A DNA stretch of 64,000 nt from M269 sp964640795 (GCA_964640795.1 CAZXIN010000026.1:8641-72640); one strand, 5' to 3'; shown: positions 1-9,782, counted from the first letter of the stretch. Notes: a model not told the origin generated them from the sequence alone. Numbers and translations are program-made.

Positions 1-1971
1 AAACATATACTCGAAGATTACAGTAAAGAAGAGTTAGATGAATTAGACGCATACCTAGATCATTGGCGTGACATGAACTTTAGCTATGCCGCTGTAAAGC
101 AGCTAGAAGGCAAATACCTTGTTCAAAACCGCGTCACTGGCGATATTTACGAAAGTGCTCAATTTCTTTATATCTTAGTTGCAGCTTGCTTATTTGCTAA
201 GTACCCCAAAGAAGCACGTTTGGACTATATTAAGCGTTTCTATGATGCGACGTCACAGTTCAAAATTTCATTACCGACACCTATTATGGCTGGTGTAAGA
301 ACACCAACACGTCAGTTTAGTTCTTGTGTACTCATTGAATCAGGAGATAGTCTCGACTCTATCAATGCCAGCACGAGTGCAATTGTTAAATACGTAAGCC
401 AACGTGCTGGTATAGGTATTAATGCAGGTCGGATTAGAGCATTAGGTAGTCCTATTCGTGGAGGAGAGGCTTATCACACAGGTTGTTTGCCTTTCTATAA
501 ACATTTCCAGACAGCAGTTAAAAGCTGCTCTCAAGGTGGTGTAAGAGGCGGAGCAGCCACCCTGTTTTATCCTCTATGGCATCTGGAAGTCGAGTCATTA
601 TTGGTGCTTAAAAATAATCGTGGGGTTGAAGAGAATAGAGTTCGCCACCTTGATTATGGTGTTCAATTTAATAAAGTTATGTATCAGCGTTTGCTTAAAG
701 ACGACTATATCACTTTGTTTAGCCCATCTGATGTCCCTGGGCTCTATGACGCTTTCTTCGCAGATCAGGATAAGTTTGAAGAGCTTTACGTTAGATACGA
801 AAACGACGATACCATTCGTAAAAAACGCATTAAAGCACTAGAACTATTCAGTCTATTTATGCAAGAGCGCGCCAGTACGGGGCGTATCTACTTACAGAAT
901 GTTGATCACTGCAACACACATAGCCCATTCAATCCAGAATACGCTCCTGTGCGTCAGAGCAATTTGTGCTTAGAGATTGCTCTACCAACTAAGCCATTAC
1001 AACATGTTAATGATGAAGAAGGTGAAATCGCACTCTGTACATTATCTGCCTTCAACCTTGGAGCTATTGAAGACCTTAGCGATATTGAAGAATGGGCAGA
1101 TCTGTCAGTGAGAGCATTGGATTGTTTATTGGATTATCAAGATTACCCTGTACCAGCAGCATACAATGCAACTATGGGGCGACGAACGTTAGGTATAGGC
1201 GTTATTAACTTTGCTTACTATTTAGCAAAGAATGGCGTTAAATACTCTGATCATAGTGCCAATGGCCTAGTTCATCGGACATTTGAAGCAATTCAGTTTT
1301 ATTTAATGAAAGCATCAAACCGACTAGCCAAAGAACAAGGGGCATGTCCGAAGTTTAATGAAACGACTTATGCTCAAGGTATTCTGCCGATAGATACCTA
1401 TAAAAAGGATTTAGATAAAATATGCAGCGAGCCACTACATCTGGACTGGGAAGGTTTAAGAGCAGATATTAAAGAACACGGGCTTAGGAACAGCACGTTA
1501 TCAGCACTTATGCCATCTGAAACGTCATCTCAGATTTCAAATGCTACGAACGGCATAGAGCCTCCTAGAGGGCATATCAGTGTGAAATCAAGCAAAGACG
1601 GGGTTCTTAAACAAGTCGTTCCTGATTTTAAAAACCTAAAAGATAATTACGAATTGCTGTGGGATTTACCTTCAAATGATGGTTACTTACAACTTGTAGG
1701 TATTATGCAAAAGTTTGTTGATCAAACCATTTCTGCCAATACTAGCTACGACCCTGGCAAGTATGAAGGCGGTAAAGTCCCTATGAAGTTACTCATTCAA
1801 GATTTACTGACAACCTATAAATTAGGTGTAAAAACGCTTTATTATCATAACACTCGTGATGGAGCGACCGACTCTACAAGTGAGTCAAAGAAAGAAGACA
1901 TTAAACAACCTATTGTCGAAGTTGCTGTTGAAGAAGATGACGATTGCGCTGGCGGTGCATGTAAAATTTAA
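1..1971 (+). CDS. nrdA: Ribonucleoside-diphosphate reductase class Ia, alpha (large) subunit, 5' truncated
   Basis: This subunit reduces ribonucleoside diphosphates to deoxyribonucleotides in complex with NrdB, in the cytoplasm. The frame is open from base 1, so the start lies outside the window; 656 codons are present against about 760 for the E. coli protein. Visible motifs are FSSCVLIESGDS (active-site Cys), SNLCLEIALPT (the Asn-x-Cys-x-Glu radical site), EIALCTLSAFNLG (partner Cys), LYYHNTRDG (the Tyr-Tyr pair of the radical-transfer path) and the C-terminal tail CAGGACKI, whose two cysteines match the spacing of the thioredoxin/glutaredoxin-reducible pair. nrdB follows after 73 bases and yfaE after that, so this is an nrdAB-yfaE operon. 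The N-terminal ATP-cone cannot be judged because it is off the window. Confidence 0.97.
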   Translation, partial: KHILEDYSKEELDELDAYLDHWRDMNFSYAAVKQLEGKYLVQNRVTGDIYESAQFLYILVAACLFAKYPKEARLDYIKRFYDATSQFKISLPTPIMAGVRTPTRQFSSCVLIESGDSLDSINASTSAIVKYVSQRAGIGINAGRIRALGSPIRGGEAYHTGCLPFYKHFQTAVKSCSQGGVRGGAATLFYPLWHLEVESLLVLKNNRGVEENRVRHLDYGVQFNKVMYQRLLKDDYITLFSPSDVPGLYDAFFADQDKFEELYVRYENDDTIRKKRIKALELFSLFMQERASTGRIYLQNVDHCNTHSPFNPEYAPVRQSNLCLEIALPTKPLQHVNDEEGEIALCTLSAFNLGAIEDLSDIEEWADLSVRALDCLLDYQDYPVPAAYNATMGRRTLGIGVINFAYYLAKNGVKYSDHSANGLVHRTFEAIQFYLMKASNRLAKEQGACPKFNETTYAQGILPIDTYKKDLDKICSEPLHLDWEGLRADIKEHGLRNSTLSALMPSETSSQISNATNGIEPPRGHISVKSSKDGVLKQVVPDFKNLKDNYELLWDLPSNDGYLQLVGIMQKFVDQTISANTSYDPGKYEGGKVPMKLLIQDLLTTYKLGVKTLYYHNTRDGATDSTSESKKEDIKQPIVEVAVEEDDDCAGGACKI

Positions 1972-2044
1972 TCATTGCTATTGGTATAACGCGCTGTCTT
2001 TGGATAGCGCTTTTCTACATCCATTATCAGGACATTTTTGAAAA

Positions 2045-3175
2045 ATGAAATACACCACTTTTAGTCCCGTCAATAATAATGCGCTAACAGAGCCCATGTT
2101 CTTCGGAAACCCCGTTAATGTTGCGCGTTATGACCAACAGAAACATGCTATTTTCGAGAAGCTGATTGAAAAGCAAATTTCGTTTTTTTGGCGCCCTGAA
2201 GAAGTTGATGTTAGTAAAGATCGTGTCGATTTTCAGCAATTAAGCGATTCTGAAAAGCATATATTCATATCGAACTTGAAGTATCAGACCTTACTAGACT
2301 CTGTACAAGGACGAAGCCCTAATATTGCATTTTTACCAATCATTTCTATTCCGGAGCTAGAAACATGGGTGGAGACTTGGTCGTTTTTCGAAACAATACA
2401 TTCGCGTTCTTACACACACATATTGCGTAACCTTTTTACAGATCCAAGCGAAATATTCTCAGACATTGTAGACAATCAACATATTAAAAAGCGAGCTGAG
2501 GATATCTCTCAATATTACGATGACCTCATTTTCTACACACAGATATGGCAAACTCACGGTTTAGGTGAACATACTATTCAAGGGCAAACCTATAACATCA
2601 CGTTTAGAGAGTTAAAGAAGAAGCTTTACCTATGTATGAATTCAGTCAATGCACTCGAAGCGATACGTTTTTATGTTTCCTTTGCTTGTACATTTGCGTT
2701 TGCTGAGCGCGAATTGATGGAGGGTAACTCCAAGATCATTCGTTTAATCGCCAGAGATGAGAACCTACATTTAACGTCGACACAGCATATCCTCAATTTA
2801 TGGGCAAAAGGGAAAGACGATCCGGAAATGGCTGAGATCGCTGCCGAATGTAAGGAAGAAGCCACAAAGATATTCTTAAATGCCGTAGAACAAGAAAAAG
2901 AGTGGGCACACTACTTGTTTGAGCGAGGATCAATGATTGGCTTAAATAAAGAAATTTTATGTCAATATGTCGAGTTTATCGCCAATCACAGAATGGCCGC
3001 GATAGGTTTGGGACAACCTTTTGATATTACTACTAACCCTCTGCCGTGGATGAACAACTATCTACATTCAGATAACGTGCAAGTAGCACCGCAAGAATCA
3101 GAGATAAGTTCCTACCTCGTAGGTCAAATAGACAGTGAAGTTAACGCCGATGACTTCGGTGACTTTGATTTATAA
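2045..3175 (+). CDS. nrdB: Ribonucleoside-diphosphate reductase class Ia, beta (radical) subunit
   Basis: The small subunit carries the di-iron centre and the stable tyrosyl radical that is passed to NrdA. Its 376 residues equal the E. coli length. The helix with ETIHSRSYTHI supplies the Glu and His iron ligands and the radical Tyr. The ferritin-like helices further on contain FAFAERELMEG and ARDENLHLTSTQH with the remaining Glu and His ligands. The C-terminus ends in an acidic and aromatic tail (DDFGDFDL), as expected for docking into NrdA. It sits between nrdA and yfaE on the same strand. Confidence 0.97.
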   Translation: MKYTTFSPVNNNALTEPMFFGNPVNVARYDQQKHAIFEKLIEKQISFFWRPEEVDVSKDRVDFQQLSDSEKHIFISNLKYQTLLDSVQGRSPNIAFLPIISIPELETWVETWSFFETIHSRSYTHILRNLFTDPSEIFSDIVDNQHIKKRAEDISQYYDDLIFYTQIWQTHGLGEHTIQGQTYNITFRELKKKLYLCMNSVNALEAIRFYVSFACTFAFAERELMEGNSKIIRLIARDENLHLTSTQHILNLWAKGKDDPEMAEIAAECKEEATKIFLNAVEQEKEWAHYLFERGSMIGLNKEILCQYVEFIANHRMAAIGLGQPFDITTNPLPWMNNYLHSDNVQVAPQESEISSYLVGQIDSEVNADDFGDFDL

Positions 3176-3196
3176 TTAACACGTTAACTCATCAAC

Positions 3197-3463
3197 GTGA
3201 ACAATGATGAATATGAGGTTCTTGTTACCGTAAAAGGAATGTCGATAAAACAAGAGCCTGATAAAACGCTACTAGAAAATCTCGAATCAAGCAATATCGA
3301 CATGCACTCTCATTGTAGAGAAGGGTTTTGTGGCACATGTAGAACAAGGCTAGTATCAGGCGAAGTCGAATATACTATCGATCCACTGGCTTATATTGAC
3401 GATGACGAGATTTTACCTTGTTGCTGTAGAGCCATCTCCAATATCGTTATCGAAATTAGTTGA
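3197..3463 (+). CDS. yfaE: 2Fe-2S ferredoxin for NrdB cofactor maintenance
   Basis: This is an 88-residue plant-type ferredoxin. The cluster ligands are seen in HCREGFCGTCR (Cys-x4-Cys-x2-Cys) and a later Cys in LPCCCRA. In E. coli YfaE reduces the di-iron site of NrdB and helps to regenerate its tyrosyl radical; its position 21 bases after nrdB supports the same role here. The start is GTG at 3197. An in-frame ATG 14 codons later would remove the first beta strand, so GTG is preferred, although no strong ribosome binding site is visible. Confidence 0.9.
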   Translation: MNNDEYEVLVTVKGMSIKQEPDKTLLENLESSNIDMHSHCREGFCGTCRTRLVSGEVEYTIDPLAYIDDDEILPCCCRAISNIVIEIS

Positions 3464-3603
3464 TGTGGCAAACCAAGTCACCTAATTAATCTGAGGTTAA
3501 TTAATACAACACTTCACCCGATATAGGTTATATTGGTATTCTAACACACGTTCAGGTCATGGAATCTACGGAACGTCAGTCAATAAGCGAGGACACAGAT
3601 AAC

Positions 3604-4953
3604 ATGACCATCCGAACCGAATTCCCCAAGTTAGTCAAGCTAGCTTGGCCACTACTCATTGCTCAACTCACGCAAACGATGATGGGTGTATCAGACACCA
3701 TAATGGCTGGACGAGTTTCTGCGACAGATATGGCTGCTGTCGCTATTGCATCGAGTATCTTCTTACCCGTCCTATTTTTTATACAAGGTATCATACTGGC
3801 CCTGCCCCCAATCATATCCAGATTGCAAGGTGCTAAACAATCAAACAGGGTCGCAAATGCCACTCAACAAACCATGTGGGTTGCCTTATTTATTACTGTT
3901 CCACTCAGCTTTTCTGCATTACTTGTACCGAGACTGTTTGAGTTTGCTCCAGTAGAAGAAGCGCTCAAGTCTATCACCATACAGTATCTAACCTATGTGC
4001 TATGGAGCCTCCCAGCTTTCGCACTTTACCAAGTGTTACGCAACTACTGCGAAGGACTATCGGTTACTAAACCCAGCATGATCATCATGGTTATTGGTTT
4101 GTCCGTGAACATCCCAGCCAACTATGTTTTTATCCATGGGTTATTTGGTGCACCTGCTCTAGGCGGAGCAGGCTGTGCTATAGCAACAGCGTTGGTATTC
4201 GTCGCCATGTTTTTAAGCACGGCTATTTATACATTTTTCTCTAAGAAATTATCTCACTATAATCTCTACGAAAAGCTGTATATGCCCAAAATAAGTGATC
4301 TTAGTGATACCTTAAAGCTTGGCTTCCCTATCGCTATGACTATCCTCTTTGAGGTTTCCTTATTTGCGGCAATTGCTATTTTCTTGTCTCCTTTTGGCGC
4401 AACTGTCGTTGCGGCTCATCAAATTGCCCTGAACTTTTCTTCACTGATGTTTATGGTGCCTTTATCAATAGGCATGGCAACAACTATTCGTGTTGGATAT
4501 TTACTAGGTGAAGAAGCTCCTGATAAAGCAAAAACAGCAATAAAAAGTGCCATGCTCTTAGGTTTATCTTGTAGCTTGATAACAGCTATGTTGTCTATCG
4601 TACTCCGCTTTCCTATCGCTCGACTCTACACAACAGATAATGTCGTCATACTTGGTGCGGCTAACTTGATGTTACTCGCAGCTATGTTTCAACTCTCTGA
4701 TGCTATTCAAGTCATTGCGGCATGTGCATTAAGGGGCTATAAAGATACTAAGGCAATGTTTTACATTACCTTCTTAAGCTACTGGGTCATCGGTTTAACA
4801 CTCGGCATAACGCTCGGGTTAACAGATATTCTTGTCCCCCAAATGGCTGCAGAAGGGTTTTGGATAGGTATTATTGTAGGGCTAACATCTGCGGCAATCA
4901 TGTTAGGGTGGCGAGTACTATACATTCAGCGTAGGTATAGCCTTTACCAATAG
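3604..4953 (+). CDS. MATE family multidrug efflux transporter (NorM-like)
   Basis: This inner-membrane antiporter probably exports cationic drugs in exchange for Na+ or H+. It has 449 residues with about twelve hydrophobic segments and the two-fold MATE repeat: the N-half opens with KLAWPLLIAQLTQTMMG and VSDTIMAGRVS, and the C-half has the related LGFPIAMTILFEVSLFA segment. I chose ATG 3604 because GAGGA lies 10 bases upstream and the family normally begins just before the first helix. An upstream ATG at 3559 would add 15 polar residues and lacks a good ribosome binding site. It stands alone between nrdAB-yfaE and the histidine kinase. The substrate cannot be read from the sequence. Confidence 0.88.
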   Translation: MTIRTEFPKLVKLAWPLLIAQLTQTMMGVSDTIMAGRVSATDMAAVAIASSIFLPVLFFIQGIILALPPIISRLQGAKQSNRVANATQQTMWVALFITVPLSFSALLVPRLFEFAPVEEALKSITIQYLTYVLWSLPAFALYQVLRNYCEGLSVTKPSMIIMVIGLSVNIPANYVFIHGLFGAPALGGAGCAIATALVFVAMFLSTAIYTFFSKKLSHYNLYEKLYMPKISDLSDTLKLGFPIAMTILFEVSLFAAIAIFLSPFGATVVAAHQIALNFSSLMFMVPLSIGMATTIRVGYLLGEEAPDKAKTAIKSAMLLGLSCSLITAMLSIVLRFPIARLYTTDNVVILGAANLMLLAAMFQLSDAIQVIAACALRGYKDTKAMFYITFLSYWVIGLTLGITLGLTDILVPQMAAEGFWIGIIVGLTSAAIMLGWRVLYIQRRYSLYQ

Positions 4954-4992
4954 TACAGCTCCAAGTTCAGATTAACTAAGGAGTGATCATCC

Positions 4993-7239
4993 ATGCAACA
5001 CCCACAAAAGAGCCAAAAACTCAGGGTATCCATTATTGCGCCAATCTTAATTTTGATCACCCTAGTTGCATTATCTATTGGCGCCTTAATTAAACACTAT
5101 CTTACTCAACATATGTTGGCTGATATACAAAGTCGTGCAGAACTCTTGACTCATACCATTGTATATCTAGTAGATGCCGGTGATGATCCCGAAGAGTTCA
5201 ATCACATGCTACTTGCACTTGGCTCAGAGGAAGGCGTCAATACGCTATATGTTGTATCAAGGGATGATGAGAAGATCATTGCTTCAAGCAAGCCTAGCTG
5301 GAAAAACGACAGTGTAGATACCATTGATGAAATCAAGCACCACAAGAGCATACATGCTCAATTATCCTCTGATGACGATTCTCCAATCACTCTGGTCAAC
5401 TCAAGCAACCACAGCCTGACTTATGCAACAAGGCTTATATTAAACAAAAACGGGGAACAGGAGGTAAAAGCAGCTACAAAGGCAATTTTTGTTGAATTAG
5501 ATACGCAGCGAGCCACTGAGCAAATTTCACAGCAGTTACGAACACTACTCATAATAGTAATCGCAGCCTTAATTACAACAGTCATTCTGATATCCAAACT
5601 ACTAAATATTTATATATTTACGCCTCTCCATTTCATTCTAAAGGCGATTACGGAAAGATCTAAAGGTAATATAGATGCTCCTGCTACGGTTTTTCGGGAA
5701 GATGAAATAGGTGTTTTAGCTCATACATTTAATAACTTGATTCAGCTTGATGAGCGTAAGAAAAGGATCGTCAGAGAACGCGATCAGGAGTTGCAATTTA
5801 TATTCGATAACTTACCGATTGGCATTTGGTATAAAGATGACAAAAACAATGTATTAAGACTTAACCAAAGTGCAGCAAAATCGTTAGATAAGTCTGTTTC
5901 AGAAGTAGAAGGTAAGAATTTATCTGTTTTTTGTTTTAAGCAAGCTAGGTATGAATGGGAGCAGGATAAGTACATAATTGAATCAGGCCAACCCATGCTA
6001 AACATTATCGAAAAACAGGTCGTTGGCGAGAGAAAAAATTGGATAAGGACCGATAAAGTTCTCTACCAGTCAAACGAACGAGATCAGCAACGTATTCTCG
6101 TGCTTAAACAAGACATTACTGAACTCAAACAAATTGAAGAGAGATTAAAGGAAAGTGAACGTCGTTTTCAGCTTGTTATAGAAGCAACTTATGATGGTAT
6201 TTGGGACTGGCCTGACATCACAAAAGACGAAGAATATTGGTCTCCTCAGTGGAAAGCTCTATTGGGTTATGAGGAGAATGAAATCAAGGCTAGTGCCAAA
6301 ACCTTTTTTTCCATGTTGCATCCAGACGATATTCCCCTAGTAGAAAAAGCAGTCAAAGCGCACAAAGAACAAGGTATTCCTTTTGATGTAGAATATCGAT
6401 TAAGAAAGAAAAACGGCGATTATCATTGGTTTCAAGCAAAAGGGATCCTGTCAACAGACGAAGAAACCGATGTACAACGGATGACAGGGTCTATTTCCAA
6501 TATTCAGCAGCGTAAAGAATCTGAAAAGAAGTTACATGACTATAACGAGGAGCTTAAACGAAGCAACGCAGTGCTTGACGAGTATGCTTATGCAGCATCA
6601 CATGACTTACAATCACCGCTGAGAGGTATTGACCAAATTGCAAGTTGGATTATTGAAGACTTAGAAGAAGGTAAAACTGAAGAAATAGTTAGCAACTTAA
6701 AACTTATGCGTAGCAGAGTTAAAAGAATGGAGAAACTTCTAAAAGACTTATTAACATATTCAAAAGTCGGACGCCGCGAAGAAGCAATGGATCTGGCTAA
6801 CACAGAAGAAATTGTAAAAGATCTCTTTAAACTGGCATCTCCACCGGAAGGGTTTCAGCTCCTCATTGAAGGTGACTTACCAACCTTTACTACTTTAATT
6901 GCTCCTTTTGAACAAGTTATACGTAACTTAATTGGTAACGCGATTAAACATCATGATAAACCCAACGGGACTATATCAATAAGCTGTATTTTATTGGAAC
7001 ATAACCAATATCAGTTTTGTATAAAAGATGACGGCCCAGGCATTGATAAAAAATATCATGAATTAGTGTTTAAAATGTTCAAATCACTTAAATCCAGAGA
7101 TGAAGTTGAAGCAAGCGGTATTGGACTGACATTAGTGTCTAAAATTATTACTACCTATAACGGCAGTATTCGTTTAGAGTCGGAACTTGGAAAAGGCGCT
7201 ACATTTTATTTTACTTGGCCGATAAACATTGATACTTAA
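4993..7239 (+). CDS. Membrane-bound PAS-domain sensor histidine kinase
   Basis: The kinase has 748 residues. Order seen: transmembrane helix (about 12-34), extracytoplasmic sensor region (35-183), second helix (184-205), HAMP linker (206-260) with a coiled stretch, PAS domain 1 (about 266-380), PAS domain 2 of the PAS_3 type with PAC (about 391-512), HisKA with the phospho-accepting His537 in ASHDLQSPLRG, then HATPase with the N-box NLIGNAIKHH and the G1 motif DDGPGID. The HisKA sequence is of the type found in phytochrome-like kinases, but no GAF or PHY domain is present. AAGGAG precedes the start. The single-domain response regulator 81 bases downstream is the likely partner. The signal is unknown. 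Confidence 0.88.
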   Translation: MQHPQKSQKLRVSIIAPILILITLVALSIGALIKHYLTQHMLADIQSRAELLTHTIVYLVDAGDDPEEFNHMLLALGSEEGVNTLYVVSRDDEKIIASSKPSWKNDSVDTIDEIKHHKSIHAQLSSDDDSPITLVNSSNHSLTYATRLILNKNGEQEVKAATKAIFVELDTQRATEQISQQLRTLLIIVIAALITTVILISKLLNIYIFTPLHFILKAITERSKGNIDAPATVFREDEIGVLAHTFNNLIQLDERKKRIVRERDQELQFIFDNLPIGIWYKDDKNNVLRLNQSAAKSLDKSVSEVEGKNLSVFCFKQARYEWEQDKYIIESGQPMLNIIEKQVVGERKNWIRTDKVLYQSNERDQQRILVLKQDITELKQIEERLKESERRFQLVIEATYDGIWDWPDITKDEEYWSPQWKALLGYEENEIKASAKTFFSMLHPDDIPLVEKAVKAHKEQGIPFDVEYRLRKKNGDYHWFQAKGILSTDEETDVQRMTGSISNIQQRKESEKKLHDYNEELKRSNAVLDEYAYAASHDLQSPLRGIDQIASWIIEDLEEGKTEEIVSNLKLMRSRVKRMEKLLKDLLTYSKVGRREEAMDLANTEEIVKDLFKLASPPEGFQLLIEGDLPTFTTLIAPFEQVIRNLIGNAIKHHDKPNGTISISCILLEHNQYQFCIKDDGPGIDKKYHELVFKMFKSLKSRDEVEASGIGLTLVSKIITTYNGSIRLESELGKGATFYFTWPINIDT

Positions 7240-7246
7240 ATCAACA

Positions 7247-7271
7247 GGTTATTTTATGTAATAAAATAACC
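7247..7271. repeat. Perfect 10-bp inverted repeat between kinase and regulator
   Basis: The arms GGTTATTTTA (7247-7256) and TAAAATAACC (7262-7271) are exact complements around a 5-base loop. The hairpin lies in the 81-base gap between the histidine kinase and the response regulator. It is AT-rich and has no T-tract, so it may be a processing or attenuation hairpin rather than a terminator. Function unknown. Confidence 0.6.
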
Positions 7272-7320
7272 GATGCCAAAGTAAAATCCAGTAAAAAAAT
7301 AACTAAAAAGACTGGGAAAT

Positions 7321-7758
7321 ATGGTTAAAAAAAATTATAAAGAAGTTAGCATTGTACTCGTTGAAGACGATGAAGTTGATGCGAAATCGGTTGAAAGAGC
7401 ATTGCTCAAACTAAAGATAGCTAATCCTTATTATCACGTCACAAATGGCGTTGAAGCACTTCAATTATTGCAAGGTGATAAAAAACAAGAAGCCTTAGCC
7501 AAGCCTTATCTTATTTTACTGGACTTAAATATGCCTCTTATGGGGGGGATTGAGTTTCTACAAGCACTACGCCAAGACCCCAAAATTGAAGATACTATTG
7601 TTTTTGTTTTAACGACTTCAAGTGCCGACGAAGACAGAGTAGCCGCCTATAAAGAGCATATTGCGGGTTATATTGTGAAATCAGATATGGCAAACGGTTT
7701 CATTGAAGTCATTGAATTGTTGGATTCTTATTGGCGTATAGTTGTTTTTCCTGAATAA
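7321..7758 (+). CDS. Single-domain response regulator (Rcp1-like)
   Basis: This 145-residue protein is a receiver domain with no output domain. The acidic pocket is seen in VEDDEVD, the phospho-accepting Asp68 in LILLDLNMP, the Thr pair in VLTTSSADEDR and the conserved Lys120 in YIVKS. The layout with an extended loop after helix 1 resembles the Rcp1 group that partners phytochrome-like kinases. It follows the PAS histidine kinase on the same strand, so phosphotransfer from that kinase is likely. The downstream target must be a protein-protein effect or a further phosphotransfer, which is not visible here. Confidence 0.9.
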   Translation: MVKKNYKEVSIVLVEDDEVDAKSVERALLKLKIANPYYHVTNGVEALQLLQGDKKQEALAKPYLILLDLNMPLMGGIEFLQALRQDPKIEDTIVFVLTTSSADEDRVAAYKEHIAGYIVKSDMANGFIEVIELLDSYWRIVVFPE

Positions 7759-7770
7759 CCCATTTGCAAT

Positions 7771-7813
7771 TACCTTCATAGGGAACAGCTTAGAATGTAT
7801 CTCTATGAAGGTA
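7771..7813. repeat. Perfect 11-bp inverted repeat downstream of the response regulator
   Basis: TACCTTCATAG (7771-7781) and CTATGAAGGTA (7803-7813) are exact complements separated by 21 bases. The element lies 12 bases after the response regulator stop and before the convergent SRPBCC gene. No T-tract follows on either strand, so it could be a weak terminator, an RNA-stability hairpin or a protein site. Confidence 0.55.
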
Positions 7814-7934
7814 GAGCATGTTAAATTTTGTTCTAAACAAACGCTTTTTGATTGCGACGCGCACTTATAGTGCCTATAAATATAAGCCAAAGTACGCAAC
7901 GAAGAACAACACGCTCTACCACAGCTGAACCATA

Positions 7935-8423
7935 TCAACAGATTGCTGATACCCTTGGAAGTTGAGAGTGCTTCCCTTCGAACGGCTTGCCATTTTCGAC
8001 CAGATACTTAAAAGCAGACAATGCATCTGCCCCCATTTTCTTTGAGATAATAAGCATCAAAGGTTCTAATAGTCTTCCGAATATTCCACCTTTAAGTACA
8101 ACTTCTGCTTCGGTACTTAGCAATGTTTTCCCGTTTACAGCTTTTACCGACCACTTGTTTTTAGCCGACTTCACCAAGGGTAAATTAAATCCTTCATAAG
8201 TGTAAGTTTCTCCCTCTACCCAATCAGTCCACTTCTCCGTAATCGTAACATTATTACTCAGATGACAAATTCTTTGAGCTCCTACTCCCTGTTTGATATC
8301 CCCTATGTACTTAGACGAAATGACAGGTTCTGACCACATTGAGAGATTTTCAAGATCTGAAAGCACCTTCCAAGTGGTTTTTGGGCTAGCTTCAATGCAT
8401 GCATACGATTTCATTTTGAGCAT
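7935..8423 (-). CDS. SRPBCC (START-like) superfamily small protein
   Basis: The 162-residue protein has the polyketide cyclase/dehydrase fold pattern: an N-terminal strand (KSYACIEASPKTTWKVLSDL) running into a helix with WSEPV, alternating strands, and a long C-terminal helix (KKMGADALSAFKYLVENG). Such proteins bind hydrophobic ligands in a deep cavity; the ligand here is unknown. The start is set by an AAGGAGA ribosome binding site just upstream of ATG 8423. It is divergent from an AraC-type regulator across a 225-base gap, so that regulator is a plausible controller. There is no signal peptide, so it is cytoplasmic. Confidence 0.75.
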   Translation of the reverse strand: MLKMKSYACIEASPKTTWKVLSDLENLSMWSEPVISSKYIGDIKQGVGAQRICHLSNNVTITEKWTDWVEGETYTYEGFNLPLVKSAKNKWSVKAVNGKTLLSTEAEVVLKGGIFGRLLEPLMLIISKKMGADALSAFKYLVENGKPFEGKHSQLPRVSAIC

Positions 8424-8648
8424 AACACTCTCCTTTTGATAATCTATTTATTAAAATACGCTTCAAGATGACAAAGATATTAGTACAGAAATTTAAAGAT
8501 AAATAATCGTACAACCCGAGTCCATTTATTTTTGTAGTACTGCTCTGCTCAATCGAGATTACATCGCTAAAGCATCATTAAATGAGTCAGCTATTCAAAA
8601 GTAGTTTCCTTAATTAACAACATAAATAATCAAGAGAGCAAGAATATT

Positions 8649-9686
8649 TTGCCGAAAATGAGCACAGAGAAAGCATTAGAGGACATATTGTCGCGTGATA
8701 TGATTGACGCTGGCGGCACAACAAGTGCAATCTTTAGAGCCATTGTAAAGCTAGGAGTAAACTCAACACAATTACTCAACAAAGCAAACTTAAAGCTTGA
8801 ACAACTGGACGAAGACGATACATATAAGCATTTATGCTTGTGGCAAGCAGGACATGAATTGTTGAAATGTCCGGAGATTGGACTGCATGTCGGTATGCAC
8901 TCAAATCCAAATAATCGAGGCATAGTTGGTCACGTCTTCCTCAAAAGTAAAAACTTACGTACAGCACTAACCTTGATCATCAAATACTTCGAAATAATCA
9001 TGACCTACATGAGTATGGAGTTAACTACCGATCATGAAAATGCTTACATACGCTTTAGATACTCTAAAGGGAGCTTTCATCAATATGGGATAGATCACAT
9101 AGTTGGTGCGTTTACAAATTGGGTCAACGTCTATTTGAATCAAAAAATCCATTATCGAAAAGTTGCTTTTCAATATACGAAGCCGCACAACACAAACCTA
9201 TACAGAGAGACTTTAGGTTGCAAGGCTAACTACGAGCAACCAGATAACGTTCTCGCGTTTCCCGCTCGTTTGCTTGAGTTTAAAAACCCAGATTACAATG
9301 AATATCTACACAATGTTATTGTCGAGCACGCCAATACCATTCTGGAAAACATGAACTCAAATGTGGACTTTATCGATAAAGTTAAGAAAATCATTTCGAA
9401 AGGCTTAAATCAAGGGAGGTTTTCGGCCGAGAGCGTCGCAGATTCACTCAATATTAGTAAAAGAACCTACCAAAGAAAGTTAACAGAAAGGCATGTAACA
9501 CATCAAAAACTGCTCGACGAAATCCGACACAGCGCAGCACTTTATTATATGAAACAAAATAGCTGTGAACTCAAAAGGCTTACGACTATTCTTGGCTATG
9601 CCGATACTAAGGGGTTTTACCGAGCCTTTAAACGCTGGACAGGATACTCTCCATCAGAATACATAGATTCACTCAATTCAAAATAG
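8649..9686 (+). CDS. AraC family transcriptional regulator
   Basis: The regulator has 345 residues. The N-terminal two thirds match the Arabinose_bd-type ligand domain (LWQAGHELLKCPEIGLHVG and following). The C-terminal 100 residues form the double helix-turn-helix, with SAESVADSLNISKRTYQRKL as the first and LTTILGYADTKGFYRAFKRW as the second. It probably activates or represses the divergent SRPBCC gene, its own gene, or distant targets; the ligand is unknown. TTG 8649 is preferred as the start because AGAGAG lies 10 bases upstream. ATG 8658, three codons later, is the alternative. Confidence 0.87.
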   Translation: MPKMSTEKALEDILSRDMIDAGGTTSAIFRAIVKLGVNSTQLLNKANLKLEQLDEDDTYKHLCLWQAGHELLKCPEIGLHVGMHSNPNNRGIVGHVFLKSKNLRTALTLIIKYFEIIMTYMSMELTTDHENAYIRFRYSKGSFHQYGIDHIVGAFTNWVNVYLNQKIHYRKVAFQYTKPHNTNLYRETLGCKANYEQPDNVLAFPARLLEFKNPDYNEYLHNVIVEHANTILENMNSNVDFIDKVKKIISKGLNQGRFSAESVADSLNISKRTYQRKLTERHVTHQKLLDEIRHSAALYYMKQNSCELKRLTTILGYADTKGFYRAFKRWTGYSPSEYIDSLNSK

Positions 9687-9735
9687 TCCTTCAAAAAGTT
9701 TTAGATACACACCACTCTATATAAAGAGGTATAAA

Positions 9736-9763
9736 CTAAAAACCCCCGGCAATGCCGAGGGTT
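9736..9763 (-). terminator. Intrinsic terminator of the collagen-like lipoprotein gene
   Basis: On the minus strand a 10-bp stem (AACCCTCGGC with GCCGGGGGTT, one mismatch, 3-base loop) is followed at once by a T-run. It lies 64 bases after the stop of the lipoprotein gene. It may also slow plus-strand transcription coming from the AraC gene. Confidence 0.85.
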
Positions 9764-9782
9764 TCATCTACTACTTTTAAGT

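Noticed and set aside
7681..7938. Minus-strand frame of 85 codons, rich in Cys, between the response regulator and the SRPBCC gene
   Set aside because: It overlaps the end of the response regulator and spans the inverted repeat; the translation shows no domain, signal or conserved pattern.
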